Numbered from the stretch's first letter, positions 14,644 through 23,068 are shown. The stretch: 43,869 nt of DNA from CAIVPM01 sp049242865 (GCA_049242865.1 JBMLOR010000028.1:1-43869), one strand, 5' to 3'. Notes: generated by a model from the sequence alone, not told the origin. Program-made: numbers and translations.

Positions 14644-16467
14644 ATGCGTTTACAATTCTTGCCAAAATTTCAACTTTCAGCCACTGCAGCAACAGGCACT
14701 GCTTTAAAAGGTGGTGAGTTCATTATTAAAGAATCTAATCCGTTTGAAACATTTATTCCTGAAGATTTTGATGAAGAGCAAAAGATGGTGATGGATATGT
14801 GTAAGCAATTTTTAGATGCCGAAATTTATCCAAATGTTGAAAGAATTGATAAACAAGAACCAGGGCTAGTTCATAGCTTATTACAAAAAGCAGGAGAACA
14901 AGGTTTGCTTTCTACTGCTTTTCCTGAAGAATACGGCGGTTTAGGAAAAGATTTTATTACAAGCACTATAGTAAACGAAGGTTTAGGAGCAGGCCACAGC
15001 TTTAGTGTTGCTATTGCAGCTCATACAGGTATTGGCTCATTGCCAATTTTATATTTTGGTACTGAAGAACAAAAAAATAAATACATCCCAAAATTAGCAA
15101 GTGGCGAATGGGGTGGAGCTTATGGCTTAACTGAACCAAATAGTGGTAGCGATGCTTTAAGTGCCAAAACCACAGCAAAACTTAGCGAAGATGGTAAGCA
15201 TTATATTTTAAATGGACAAAAATGTTGGATTACAAATGGTGGTTTTGCCGATGTTTTCACTGTTTTTGCAAAAATTGATGGAACCGATTTTACTGCATTT
15301 ATTGTAGAAAGAGGAATGGAAGGTTTTACACAAGGCCCTGAAGAACATAAAATGGGTATCAAAGGTTCTAGTACAGTGCAGTTATACTTTCAAGATTGTA
15401 AAGTACCTGTAGAAAATTTATTGGGCGAAAAAGGTAAAGGCCACATCATAGCTTTTAACATCTTAAATATTGGTCGTTTAAAACTTTGTGCAGCAACTTT
15501 AGGTGGTGCAAAACAAAGTGCAACAATAAGTATTCAATATGCCAATACAAGAGAGCAATTTAAATTGCCAATTTCAAAGTTTGGTGCTATTAAGCACAAA
15601 CTAGCTGAAATGGCTATTCGTATGTGGGTTTGTGAAAGTGCTTTGTACAGATCTAGTAAATGGATTGACGCTAAAGAGCAAGAATTATTAGCAACAGGAA
15701 TGCCTTTTGCACAAGCATTACTAGGAGCTGCTGAAGAATATGCTATTGAGTGTGCTATGCTTAAAGTTTTTGGTAGTGAAGTGTTAGATTATGTGGTTGA
15801 CGAAGGTGTACAAGTGCATGGAGGAAATGGTTTTAGCGATGAGTACATGATTAGTAAGGCTTATAGAGATAGCCGTATCAATAGAATTTATGAAGGAACC
15901 AACGAAATTAACAGATTGCTTACTGTTGATATGGTTTTAAAACGTGCCATGAAGGGTAAATTAGATTTAATGACACCTGCTATGAACGTTCAAAAAGAAT
16001 TAATGAGTATACCAGATTTTGGTAGTGAAGATGAAGGTGCTTTTGCAAAAGAACTAAAAACCATTGCCAACTTTAAGAAAGCAATTTTAATGGTTGCCGG
16101 AGCTGCTGTTCAAAAACTAATGATGCAATTAGATAAAGAGCAAGAAATTTTAATGAACATTGCCGACATGAGTATTTTAACTTTTCATGCAGAAAGTGCG
16201 TTGCTACGTTGTATGAAGTTGGTAGAAAAAAATGGAGAAGCTGCAACAAAAGTTCAATTAGACATTACCAAAACATACATTTACGATGTTGCAGATGCAA
16301 TAAACAAAGCAGGTAAAGATGCTTTAAACAGCTTTGCAGATGGTGATGAATTAAGAATGATGCACATTGGTTTAAAACGATTTACAAAAGTTGAACCATT
16401 TAATACTAAAGATGCAAGAAGAAGAATTGCTGCAACTTTAATAGAAGCTAATGGATATTATTTGTAA
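14644..16467 (+). CDS. Acyl-CoA dehydrogenase with C-terminal extension
   Basis: FAD-dependent enzyme of the first beta-oxidation step, converting acyl-CoA to trans-2-enoyl-CoA. The 607-residue protein is longer than the usual 380-residue family members and has a C-terminal helical extension of about 170 residues, as in VLCAD-like enzymes of Bacteroidota. Visible motifs: YGLTEPNSGSDA (FAD/substrate), CWITNGG, GNGFSDEYMISKAYRDSRIN and IYEGTNEINR (the Glu in YEGT is at the usual catalytic-base position). It follows the MarR gene by 38 bp, suggesting cotranscription, and ends before a bidirectional terminator. Confidence 0.95.
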   Translation: MRLQFLPKFQLSATAATGTALKGGEFIIKESNPFETFIPEDFDEEQKMVMDMCKQFLDAEIYPNVERIDKQEPGLVHSLLQKAGEQGLLSTAFPEEYGGLGKDFITSTIVNEGLGAGHSFSVAIAAHTGIGSLPILYFGTEEQKNKYIPKLASGEWGGAYGLTEPNSGSDALSAKTTAKLSEDGKHYILNGQKCWITNGGFADVFTVFAKIDGTDFTAFIVERGMEGFTQGPEEHKMGIKGSSTVQLYFQDCKVPVENLLGEKGKGHIIAFNILNIGRLKLCAATLGGAKQSATISIQYANTREQFKLPISKFGAIKHKLAEMAIRMWVCESALYRSSKWIDAKEQELLATGMPFAQALLGAAEEYAIECAMLKVFGSEVLDYVVDEGVQVHGGNGFSDEYMISKAYRDSRINRIYEGTNEINRLLTVDMVLKRAMKGKLDLMTPAMNVQKELMSIPDFGSEDEGAFAKELKTIANFKKAILMVAGAAVQKLMMQLDKEQEILMNIADMSILTFHAESALLRCMKLVEKNGEAATKVQLDITKTYIYDVADAINKAGKDALNSFADGDELRMMHIGLKRFTKVEPFNTKDARRRIAATLIEANGYYL

Positions 16468-16508
16468 TACTTTGTTTTAACACAAAGATTAAAAGTTTGA
16501 TATACTAA

Positions 16509-16548
16509 TAAAATAGGCTATCTCGTTTAAATGAGATAGCCTATTTTA
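16509..16548. terminator. Bidirectional terminator between acyl-CoA dehydrogenase and DUF885 genes
   Basis: 16-bp perfect stem (16509-16524 with 16533-16548) with an 8-nt loop, and T-rich ends on both strands. It lies between convergent genes. Confidence 0.9.
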
Positions 16549-16572
16549 GTTTGAAGAATTAATAGGAAAATA

Positions 16573-18348
16573 TTATTGCTTCTTTGCCCAATTTTCTAAG
16601 TTTTTTTCTGCAACAATTAATGGTAAACATCCTGTGCTTAAAAATGTATCGTGAAAACTAGATAGTTTAAATTTTGTACCAAGTTGTTTTTCAAATTTTT
16701 CTCTCCAAGCTTTAATTTGTAAACTTCCTACTTTATAGCTTAGTGCTTGTGCAGGAATTGCCATATAACGTTCAATTTCGGCAGTTGCTCCTTGCTCGCT
16801 AATTTGCTCGTTTTCCATCATGTATGCAATAGCTTGTTCACGTGTCATGTTTTTAGTGTGTATAGCTACGTCTACCACTAAACGTATTGCCCTATGCATT
16901 TCATCGCCTAAAGCTCCCATGTATTGATAAGGGTTGGTATAAAGACCTAGTTCTTTTCCTAAACTTTCTGTGTACAAAGCCCATCCTTCGCCATAAGCAC
17001 CATACCATAAAAAGCGTCTGAATTTTGGCAAACTAGTATTTTCTTGTTGCAACGAAACTTGGTAATGGTGACCAGGAATAGCTTCGTGCAAAAACAAACT
17101 TTCCATTCCACTTGTGCTATTAAATTTAGTTGCATCTATAATTGGCACATAAAAAATACCAGGCCTTGTACCATCTGCACTACCTTGTAAATACTCTGCA
17201 CTAGCACTTGCAGCTCTAAAAGCTTCAGTTTGTCTAATTTCAAATTTGGTTTTTGGAGTATTGCCAAACATTTTTTTAAGATTAGTATCGATACTAGTTT
17301 GAATATTTTTAAATGCCGTAAGCACCTCTGCATCAGTTTTAAAAGGAGTAAACTGTTTATCGGTTTTCATAAAGTCAAAAAAAGCTTTGAGGTTGCCACT
17401 AAATCCTACTTGTACTTTCACTTTTTCCATTTCAGCTTTTATTCGAGCTACTTCTGCCAAACCTGTTTGATAAATTTCTTCAGGAGTTTTATTGGTGGTT
17501 GTCCAATATTTTACTAAATATTCATAATATTTATTACCATTTTTTACACTGCCAATGCCACTTGTATTTCTTGCAGCAGGTAAATAAGTAGTTTGCAAAA
17601 ATTGATGCAATTTGGTGTAAGCAGGTATTAGCTGTGTACTAATTAAAACTGTATAATCTTTAGTAATACTATCTTTCAAACTTGCACTAAAACTAGATGG
17701 CATTTTTTGTACAGGTCCCCAAAAAAGGCTTTTTGTTACATCTGTAACCATCATATCGGCACATTGAGGAATCATTTTTTGTACCAAAGCCGATGGTAAA
17801 ACTATGCTATCGTTTATTCCTTTTTTAAAATAAACAATAGCACTGTCAATGTATGTATTAAAGGCCGTAGCCCTGCTTATCCAATTGTAATAATCTTCTT
17901 TAGTTTTAAAAGGCTGAACACCTTCGCCACTACCAAATTGTGCAATAGTTAGGTGTAAACTTTGAAACTGATTAAGGGGCATCAGATTATCAATTTGTTC
18001 GAGACCCTTAAGAGCAATTTCAATTTCATTATTCAATACATCAACGCTTGTTTTGTCGTTATCGTTTAATTCGTTATAATCAAACTTGCTAACGTAAGCC
18101 TTGTATTTGCTATAAAACTCTTTGAGTTTTTCTCTGTATGAGTTTGTAAAATCGGCATACAATTTATCGTTGTATCTATTGTCGCCATTGGTAGTAGCAT
18201 TTAAAGGAAAAAGTTGAATATACTCTTCGTAATACTTATCTAACAAAAAACCCAATTCAGCATTTGGTGTTTGATGTTGATTGGTATTACTGAGTTTACA
18301 AGCAGATAAAAGCAGCACTGCGGAGAGCGTTAAAAAAATCTTTTGCAT
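16573..18348 (-). CDS. DUF885 family lipoprotein, putative metallopeptidase
   Basis: A 591-residue lipoprotein. The reading frame is open to 18384, but the ATG at 18346-18348 gives a proper lipoprotein signal (MQKIFLTLSAVLLLSAC, lipobox LLSAC, Cys17), so I place the start there. The DUF885 signature HEAIPGHHYQ begins at His421; His421, Glu422 and His427 form an HExxxxH arrangement consistent with zinc binding, and the family is regarded as peptidase-like. Substrate is unknown. It is the last gene before the purH-associated island and is oriented like purH, so in the ancestral arrangement it probably lay just downstream of purH. Confidence 0.9.
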   Translation of the reverse strand: MQKIFLTLSAVLLLSACKLSNTNQHQTPNAELGFLLDKYYEEYIQLFPLNATTNGDNRYNDKLYADFTNSYREKLKEFYSKYKAYVSKFDYNELNDNDKTSVDVLNNEIEIALKGLEQIDNLMPLNQFQSLHLTIAQFGSGEGVQPFKTKEDYYNWISRATAFNTYIDSAIVYFKKGINDSIVLPSALVQKMIPQCADMMVTDVTKSLFWGPVQKMPSSFSASLKDSITKDYTVLISTQLIPAYTKLHQFLQTTYLPAARNTSGIGSVKNGNKYYEYLVKYWTTTNKTPEEIYQTGLAEVARIKAEMEKVKVQVGFSGNLKAFFDFMKTDKQFTPFKTDAEVLTAFKNIQTSIDTNLKKMFGNTPKTKFEIRQTEAFRAASASAEYLQGSADGTRPGIFYVPIIDATKFNSTSGMESLFLHEAIPGHHYQVSLQQENTSLPKFRRFLWYGAYGEGWALYTESLGKELGLYTNPYQYMGALGDEMHRAIRLVVDVAIHTKNMTREQAIAYMMENEQISEQGATAEIERYMAIPAQALSYKVGSLQIKAWREKFEKQLGTKFKLSSFHDTFLSTGCLPLIVAEKNLENWAKKQ

Positions 18349-18477
18349 AAAATAAATTATGCAATAAAAGTACGTGAATCTCAACTTGGCTTTGAATGAA
18401 TTTTTAGCAACAATTAAAAATTTGTTGTGTATTATTCTTCATAGCAAACTTCTAACATTAAGCAAGTTGTAAAACTG

Positions 18478-18623
18478 CTTTTAATGCTTAAAATGCCTTA
18501 AGCCACTCATCACCATGGCTAAGTTATTTGCAACACAATAATCAATGCTATCTTTATCTCTTATGCTTCCTCCAGGTTGTATAAAAGCAGTTATGCCAGC
18601 TTCGTGTGCTAATTGAACACAAT
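18478..18623 (-). pseudogene. Orphan 3' end of purH (about 47 codons)
   Basis: A 146-bp segment 95% identical (7 mismatches) to the real purH 3' end at 21572-21717, in the same orientation and with the same stop codon (18481-18483). It encodes the last 47 or so PurH residues with one change (Gln to Glu, in QLAHEAG). Six of the seven differences fall on third codon positions and are silent. It has no start codon; an in-frame stop lies just upstream at 18631-18633. It marks the left boundary of the island and is probably the original chromosomal purH end. Confidence 0.93.
18604..18623. repeat. Candidate attachment-site core, island-distal copy
   Basis: 20 bp identical to 21698-21717, at the exact point where similarity to purH stops. 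It holds the imperfect inverted arms GTGTGC and GAACAC around a 5-bp TAATT spacer. Interpretation as an att core is inference. Confidence 0.45.
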
Positions 18624-18642
18624 GGTGAAATTAGTTAAAAAG

Positions 18643-19143
18643 TTAATGCCTGTGCACTCTTAATTCTTTTGTTGCTTTTAGTTGAATGTATGTAAGTAAT
18701 TGGTTAAAATCGAAATTGTTTGTTTCGTTTATAAATGAAATGCCAAAATTTAAAACGGCTCTCTTTTTTAGGTCAGTAAAAAGTTTAGTTTTATTTTTAC
18801 TCTTAAAAAAATCAGACCTCAAAAAATGAAGAAAATACCAGGAAGAGTAAATTTTTTCTTTAAGTGCATGGTTCTTTATTGTATTAGAATCTATTAATAA
18901 ATATTTTTCCAATTTGCCCCAAGTCATGCTTCTTTTAGCGTTGGGTATCCAATACTTTTCTTTATATTGTTTGAACACTTTGAAATTATTGTTGAAATAT
19001 TTCTTACAATTCTGAGAGTCAAGCTTTGAGTAATCTTTAAGTACAACACTATCAATTTTTTTATAGATTGAAATTGTAAAATTGTCTTGACCAATAATAT
19101 TTGTTACACTTGTAATGAATACTGTTAACACTAAAGTTTTCAT
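18643..19143 (-). CDS. Secreted protein of unknown function, island gene 3
   Basis: Not recognised. The 166-residue product begins with a hydrophobic stretch ending in NIIGQ (about residue 19), a probable signal peptide. The rest is rich in Lys, Asn, Phe and Tyr. Its C-terminal half carries FLHFLRSDFF, which resembles KLHFIRSNFV in the protein encoded just upstream; the tails after it are also similar in length and pattern, so the two may share a domain. Its start codon overlaps the stop of the upstream gene by 4 bp (ATGA), indicating translational coupling. The stop lies 20 bp from the purH fragment. Confidence 0.75.
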   Translation of the reverse strand: MKTLVLTVFITSVTNIIGQDNFTISIYKKIDSVVLKDYSKLDSQNCKKYFNNNFKVFKQYKEKYWIPNAKRSMTWGKLEKYLLIDSNTIKNHALKEKIYSSWYFLHFLRSDFFKSKNKTKLFTDLKKRAVLNFGISFINETNNFDFNQLLTYIQLKATKELRVHRH

Positions 19144-19889
19144 TTATCATTGTATTTTTTTTTAATTAACGATTGAAGCGTTAATAATTTTTTTTCATTA
19201 AACGGAAAATTTTTCTCTAAATAAACTATTGATTCGAATTTTTTAATTTTTAAACTTGTGTTGCTGTCTACAAAATTTGACCTAATAAAATGAAGTTTTT
19301 TAATACTTAATTTGTTTGCATTTTCATATTTTTTTGAGAGATTAATTGGAAAATAGTTATCTCTTTCGATATAATTAAGTGAAAATTCTATGTTTTCTTT
19401 CTGAGAATGGGTTGTATTTGGAACTCGATATTGATAACATTTTGTTTTTTCTTCATTAAAATATTCTTTACAATCAATATTTACACTGTTTTCTAAAATG
19501 GAGTCATAATTAAAATTTAGAAATTGATTTTTTATTCTATTTACACTTACCTTCATGAATGGATCACTTTTTTTTAAATTAACAAAATAACCAAAAGTGT
19601 CACGTTTATTAAATACAAAATAATTTGAATCTAATGTTTGAGATTTTAATTCATGATCAACCACATCTATACCAATGGATAGATATGTTCCGTATATAAA
19701 ATCATTTTTATAAAACAACTCAGTTGTTGTTGTATCAAAAGTTTGGATTTCTCCATTTATTTTATCAATAATAGAAAATATAGAAACAATTTTAACCTTT
19801 TCATCAAACAAATTACTTTGTTCATGTTTTTGTGAACATGTCACAAATGTAATTGTTAATAATAAAATAAGATTTAGTTTTTGATTCAT
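19140..19889 (-). CDS. Lipoprotein of unknown function, island gene 2
   Basis: Not recognised. About 250 residues; the frame starts at 19898, but the Met at 19889 gives a better lipoprotein signal (MNQKLNLILLLTITFVTC, lipobox VTC), so I prefer it. The mature part is Lys/Asn/Phe-rich with the pair of cysteines in NIDCKEYFNEEKTKCYQYR and a C-terminal LHFIRSNF motif shared with the next gene. It lies 13-22 bp after the ferredoxin-like lipoprotein gene and overlaps the following gene by 4 bp, so all three form one operon. No function can be given. Confidence 0.75.
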   Translation of the reverse strand: MNQKLNLILLLTITFVTCSQKHEQSNLFDEKVKIVSIFSIIDKINGEIQTFDTTTTELFYKNDFIYGTYLSIGIDVVDHELKSQTLDSNYFVFNKRDTFGYFVNLKKSDPFMKVSVNRIKNQFLNFNYDSILENSVNIDCKEYFNEEKTKCYQYRVPNTTHSQKENIEFSLNYIERDNYFPINLSKKYENANKLSIKKLHFIRSNFVDSNTSLKIKKFESIVYLEKNFPFNEKKLLTLQSLIKKKYNDK

Positions 19890-19911
19890 AGGTTCCAATC
19901 TTCAAAATTGA

Positions 19912-21024
19912 TTAGTAATATGCTGTAATTTCTTCAGAATACCAAACATTTGTATGTTTTGGGGGGTTAAACATCACATAAACACAGGTTGCCTTACATG
20001 TATAAGTTGCATCAACTTCTAAAACTAAATGCTTATGATCAATTGAGGATTTGTAATTTTCTGTATGATTATGAACTTTCATTGATTGCTCTACACACGG
20101 AATTTCACTTCCTGATACTGTTGCTGTAACATATGGTGATTTTCCTGTTGGATTTAATGGACTTTGACCTAAAATAAAATTTGTAACATTCGTTGGTTGT
20201 TTTGTAACAGTATAACAAAGATAGTTTGCAGCCCATTTCATCGGCTCATAAAAACCTATTTTAGGTGCTTTGTAAAACGTTATTGAATACATTCGTGTTC
20301 TATACTCATCGCCAGTTGAATAATCAGTCCAAGAATCGTATCCAGGGGTAGAATAAACAGAGGTTTGTTTGTCACCATTACTAATTAGTCTATTCATAAA
20401 TTCATCTATTTTGGTAGCACTTTGAAGATAACAAGGATTTGCTACCTGGCATGTGACAAGATCATATGTTTGATAAAATTCAGATAAGTTTGCCTCTTGC
20501 TCAATCATAATTTCACAATTACTTAGCATGTAAGAAACGCAAGGCAATATATAACCAGCTTCTATTTCACAATCACTTAAGTAACTTTGATCACTTTGAT
20601 CGACCATACCACTAATTAAGACAGCAGCACAACTACCGGAAGCTCCAACTCTATCACAATTTGGCATATTAAGGCCAATTATTTCCAGCCAATCCATTAT
20701 TGTTATTCCTAATGGGACTTCAGCAGATCCAAAATTTCCATATTCAGTCTTATATGTTAAATACCGAGTGATTGCTGACTCAGTGGTAACATTATTAATT
20801 TTTTTTGCTCTTTTGATTTTCATATCAAAAATCTTATTTCTCCAGTTTTCCAAGCTACCATATTGCTTCAATATTTTTTCTTTCGGGATTTTCTTTGTAT
20901 CAAAATTGAATTCCTTACCAACATCTTCTATTCTAAGTTCTTTATTTTCTGTTATATCAATATTTTCTTTTTTGCAACTGACAAAAAAAATGAGAACTAA
21001 TAAATTCATTAATAGTTTTTTCAT
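19912..21024 (-). CDS. Lipoprotein with degenerate plant-type [2Fe-2S] ferredoxin domain, island gene 1
   Basis: A 370-residue lipoprotein (lipobox FVSC, Cys17) and first gene of the island operon. Residues about 88-180 align by eye with plant-type ferredoxins: AEVPLGITIMDWLEIIGLNM matches the first half and VDQSDQSYLSDCEIEAGYIL matches the VDQSDQSFLDD...GYVLTC region. The third and fourth cluster ligands are present (Cys132, Cys162, exactly 30 apart as in ferredoxins), but the first two positions are Asp124 and Ser129. A Cys (123) stands next to Asp124. A standard four-Cys cluster is therefore not possible. The C-terminal 185 residues match nothing I know and carry six cysteines (192, 198, 270, 310, 343, 347), suggesting disulfides in an extracytoplasmic protein. 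Confidence 0.8.
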   Translation of the reverse strand: MKKLLMNLLVLIFFVSCKKENIDITENKELRIEDVGKEFNFDTKKIPKEKILKQYGSLENWRNKIFDMKIKRAKKINNVTTESAITRYLTYKTEYGNFGSAEVPLGITIMDWLEIIGLNMPNCDRVGASGSCAAVLISGMVDQSDQSYLSDCEIEAGYILPCVSYMLSNCEIMIEQEANLSEFYQTYDLVTCQVANPCYLQSATKIDEFMNRLISNGDKQTSVYSTPGYDSWTDYSTGDEYRTRMYSITFYKAPKIGFYEPMKWAANYLCYTVTKQPTNVTNFILGQSPLNPTGKSPYVTATVSGSEIPCVEQSMKVHNHTENYKSSIDHKHLVLEVDATYTCKATCVYVMFNPPKHTNVWYSEEITAYY

Positions 21025-21122
21025 AAAGTTTTATTTTAAGATGTAAAATTGAAAATATGCTCTGATAAAAATTTTTTTTGGTTTAATAATTTATTTATCT
21101 TGCATTTATAATTTATTAATGC

Positions 21123-21494
21123 ATGGAACTTAGCATTGGAAACAAAATCAAAAAACTAAGAGAATATCGTGGCTATTCTCAAGATTACATGGCTAAAAAA
21201 TTAAATATTTCTCAAGAACAATATAGCTATTTAGAAAATCGTCAAAAACAAATACCAGACTCTACAATTGAGGATATATCGAAACTTTTAGATTTTAGCA
21301 AAGAAGAGATTTTCAATTTCAAATCTGAAAATTTTATAAAAAATTATTTTTCTGACTCATCAACTGGTTGTTTTAATATTACAACTTTAATCATAGAGTG
21401 TCATGAACATGAACGTAAGGCTTATCATGAGTTAATTTCAGTACTCAGAAAAGAAATAGAAGAACTAAAGAACAAGCAGCAACCAAATACTTAA
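21123..21494 (+). CDS. XRE-family helix-turn-helix regulator, island gene
   Basis: A 123-residue DNA-binding protein. Residues 5-65 form an XRE/Cro-type helix-turn-helix (IGNKIKKLREYRGYSQDYMA, then KKLNISQEQYSYLENRQKQI), followed by a linker and a C-terminal helix rich in Glu and Lys (about 95-118) that looks like a coiled-coil dimerisation segment. It is transcribed away from the three-gene lipoprotein operon, with 98 bp between the start codons, so it probably regulates that operon and itself. It ends 80 bp from the convergent purH stop. Confidence 0.88.
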   Translation: MELSIGNKIKKLREYRGYSQDYMAKKLNISQEQYSYLENRQKQIPDSTIEDISKLLDFSKEEIFNFKSENFIKNYFSDSSTGCFNITTLIIECHEHERKAYHELISVLRKEIEELKNKQQPNT

Positions 21495-21574
21495 AATTTT
21501 AAATCATGTTATAAAAGTAAAAAAACTTATAGATTTAGTATTTAAATTGCTACATAACTTTAAATTGTAGTCTT

Positions 21575-23068
21575 TTAATGCTTAAAATGTCTTAAACCAC
21601 TCATTACCATGGCTAAGTTATTTGCAACACAATAATCAATGCTATCTTTATCTCTTATGCTTCCTCCAGGTTGTATAAAAGCAGTAATACCTGCTTGGTG
21701 TGCTAATTGAACACAATCGCTAAACGGGAAAAATGCATCGCTTGCTAATACTGCGTTTTGTAAATTAAAATTAAACTGTTGGGCCTTGGTTAATGCATGT
21801 TTTAGTGCATCAATTCTGCTAGTTTGGCCACAACCTTTACCAATTAATTGATGATTGGTTACAATAGCAATGGCATTGCTTTTTAAATGTTTACAAACAA
21901 TATTTGCAAAAGCAAGATTTGTTTTTTCTATTTCAGTAGTTGCTCTTCCTCCAACTTCATTCCATTCGCTATAATTACCTTCATCATTTTGTTGATGAAT
22001 GGTACCGTTTAATAAAGATTTTGCTTGGGAACTATTAAGCTTAAACGATGGTTGTAGCTGAAGTAAAATTCTATTCTTTTTAGTTTGTAAAATGGCAAGT
22101 GCATCAGCATCAAAACTAGGGGCAATTAGTACTTCAAAAAATATATCGTTTATGGCGTTTGCAGTTGCTACATCAATTGCATTACTACAAACTAAAATAC
22201 CACCAAAGGCACTTTCAGGGTCGCCTGCAAGTGCTAGTTGCCAAGCCTCAAATGTTGAACTTGCTAAAGCAGCACCACAAGTATTAGTATGTTTTATAAT
22301 GCCAAAAAAATGGTAGTTATTTTGTACTTGTTGCACATCTTGAAGTAGCTGCAAAGCACCATCTACATCAACCAAATTATTATAAGATAATTCTTTTCCG
22401 TGTAGTTGAGTAAATAGCTTTTCTAAGTTTCCTGTAAAAGTTGCTTGTTGGTGTGGGTTTTCGCCATAACGCAATGGTGTGGTTTGGGTATTAAAATAAT
22501 TGCTAATGGCTACATCATAATCCATTACTACTTTAAAAGCTTTTGCAGCAAAGGCTTTGCGTTGTTCTATAGTTGTTGCTCCTTGTTGCTCACTAAGTAA
22601 ACTAGTAACTTCTTGGTAATCGTTTTTGCTGGCTACAACCAACACATCGTTAAAGTTTTTAGCAGCTGCACGTAGCATGCTTGGGCCACCAATGTCTATT
22701 TTTTCGATGATTAGTTTTTCTTCTTTCGTATTTGCAACAGTTTCTTCAAAAGGGTATAAATCAACAATCACCAAATCAATTTCAGGAACTTCGAATGTGT
22801 TTTTTTCTTGTACGTCTTGGGTTTCGTTTCTACGGAATAATATTCCTCCAAAAACCTTTGGATGCAAGGTTTTAACTCGTCCACCAAAAATAGAAGGATA
22901 GTTGGTAACAGTTTCAACTCCAATACAATTAATGCCATTATCTTGCAAAAACTGTAAGGTGCCGCCGGTAGAATAAATTGTGATTTTATTTGCAACTAAA
23001 GATTGGGCAAGGGGCAACAAACCATCTTTGTAAAAGACAGAAATAAGGGCCGAATTTATTTTTTTCAT
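21575..23068 (-). CDS. purH: Bifunctional AICAR formyltransferase / IMP cyclohydrolase
   Basis: Performs the last two steps of IMP synthesis: formyl transfer from 10-formyltetrahydrofolate to AICAR, then ring closure. The 497-residue length is typical. The N-terminal cyclohydrolase domain shows STGGTLQFL, GGRVKTLHPKVFGGIL and DIGGPSMLRAAAKN; the transferase domain shows RYGENPHQQA, IKHTNTCGAALA (catalytic Lys-His) and the C-terminal AFIQPGGSIRDKDSIDYC. It lies 25 bp behind comEC on the same strand. Its last 48 codons are duplicated at 18478-18623; under the island model the present end was supplied by the incoming element. Confidence 0.98.
   Translation of the reverse strand: MKKINSALISVFYKDGLLPLAQSLVANKITIYSTGGTLQFLQDNGINCIGVETVTNYPSIFGGRVKTLHPKVFGGILFRRNETQDVQEKNTFEVPEIDLVIVDLYPFEETVANTKEEKLIIEKIDIGGPSMLRAAAKNFNDVLVVASKNDYQEVTSLLSEQQGATTIEQRKAFAAKAFKVVMDYDVAISNYFNTQTTPLRYGENPHQQATFTGNLEKLFTQLHGKELSYNNLVDVDGALQLLQDVQQVQNNYHFFGIIKHTNTCGAALASSTFEAWQLALAGDPESAFGGILVCSNAIDVATANAINDIFFEVLIAPSFDADALAILQTKKNRILLQLQPSFKLNSSQAKSLLNGTIHQQNDEGNYSEWNEVGGRATTEIEKTNLAFANIVCKHLKSNAIAIVTNHQLIGKGCGQTSRIDALKHALTKAQQFNFNLQNAVLASDAFFPFSDCVQLAHQAGITAFIQPGGSIRDKDSIDYCVANNLAMVMSGLRHFKH
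21698..21717. repeat. Candidate attachment-site core, purH copy
   Basis: 20 bp identical to 18604-18623, within codons about 450-456 of purH. See the island entry. Confidence 0.45.

Larger units (their letters stand above)
18478..21717. mobile_element. Small genomic island inserted at the 3' end of purH
   Basis: Two direct copies of the purH 3' end (18478-18623 and 21572-21717, 3094 bp apart) flank three minus-strand genes and one plus-strand regulator. A 20-bp stretch of exact identity sits at the inner gene end of each copy (18604-18623 and 21698-21717) and contains imperfect inverted arms, GTGTGC-TAATT-GAACAC, as expected for a tyrosine-recombinase core. The genes inside look more AT-rich than purH and comEC (judged by eye). 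No integrase, transposase or relaxase gene is present, so the element is a remnant or depends on an enzyme elsewhere. Confidence 0.75.

Noticed and set aside
18478..21717. Composite transposon or insertion sequence
   Set aside because: The flanking repeats are coding purH sequence, in direct orientation and without terminal inverted repeats, and no transposase is encoded between them.
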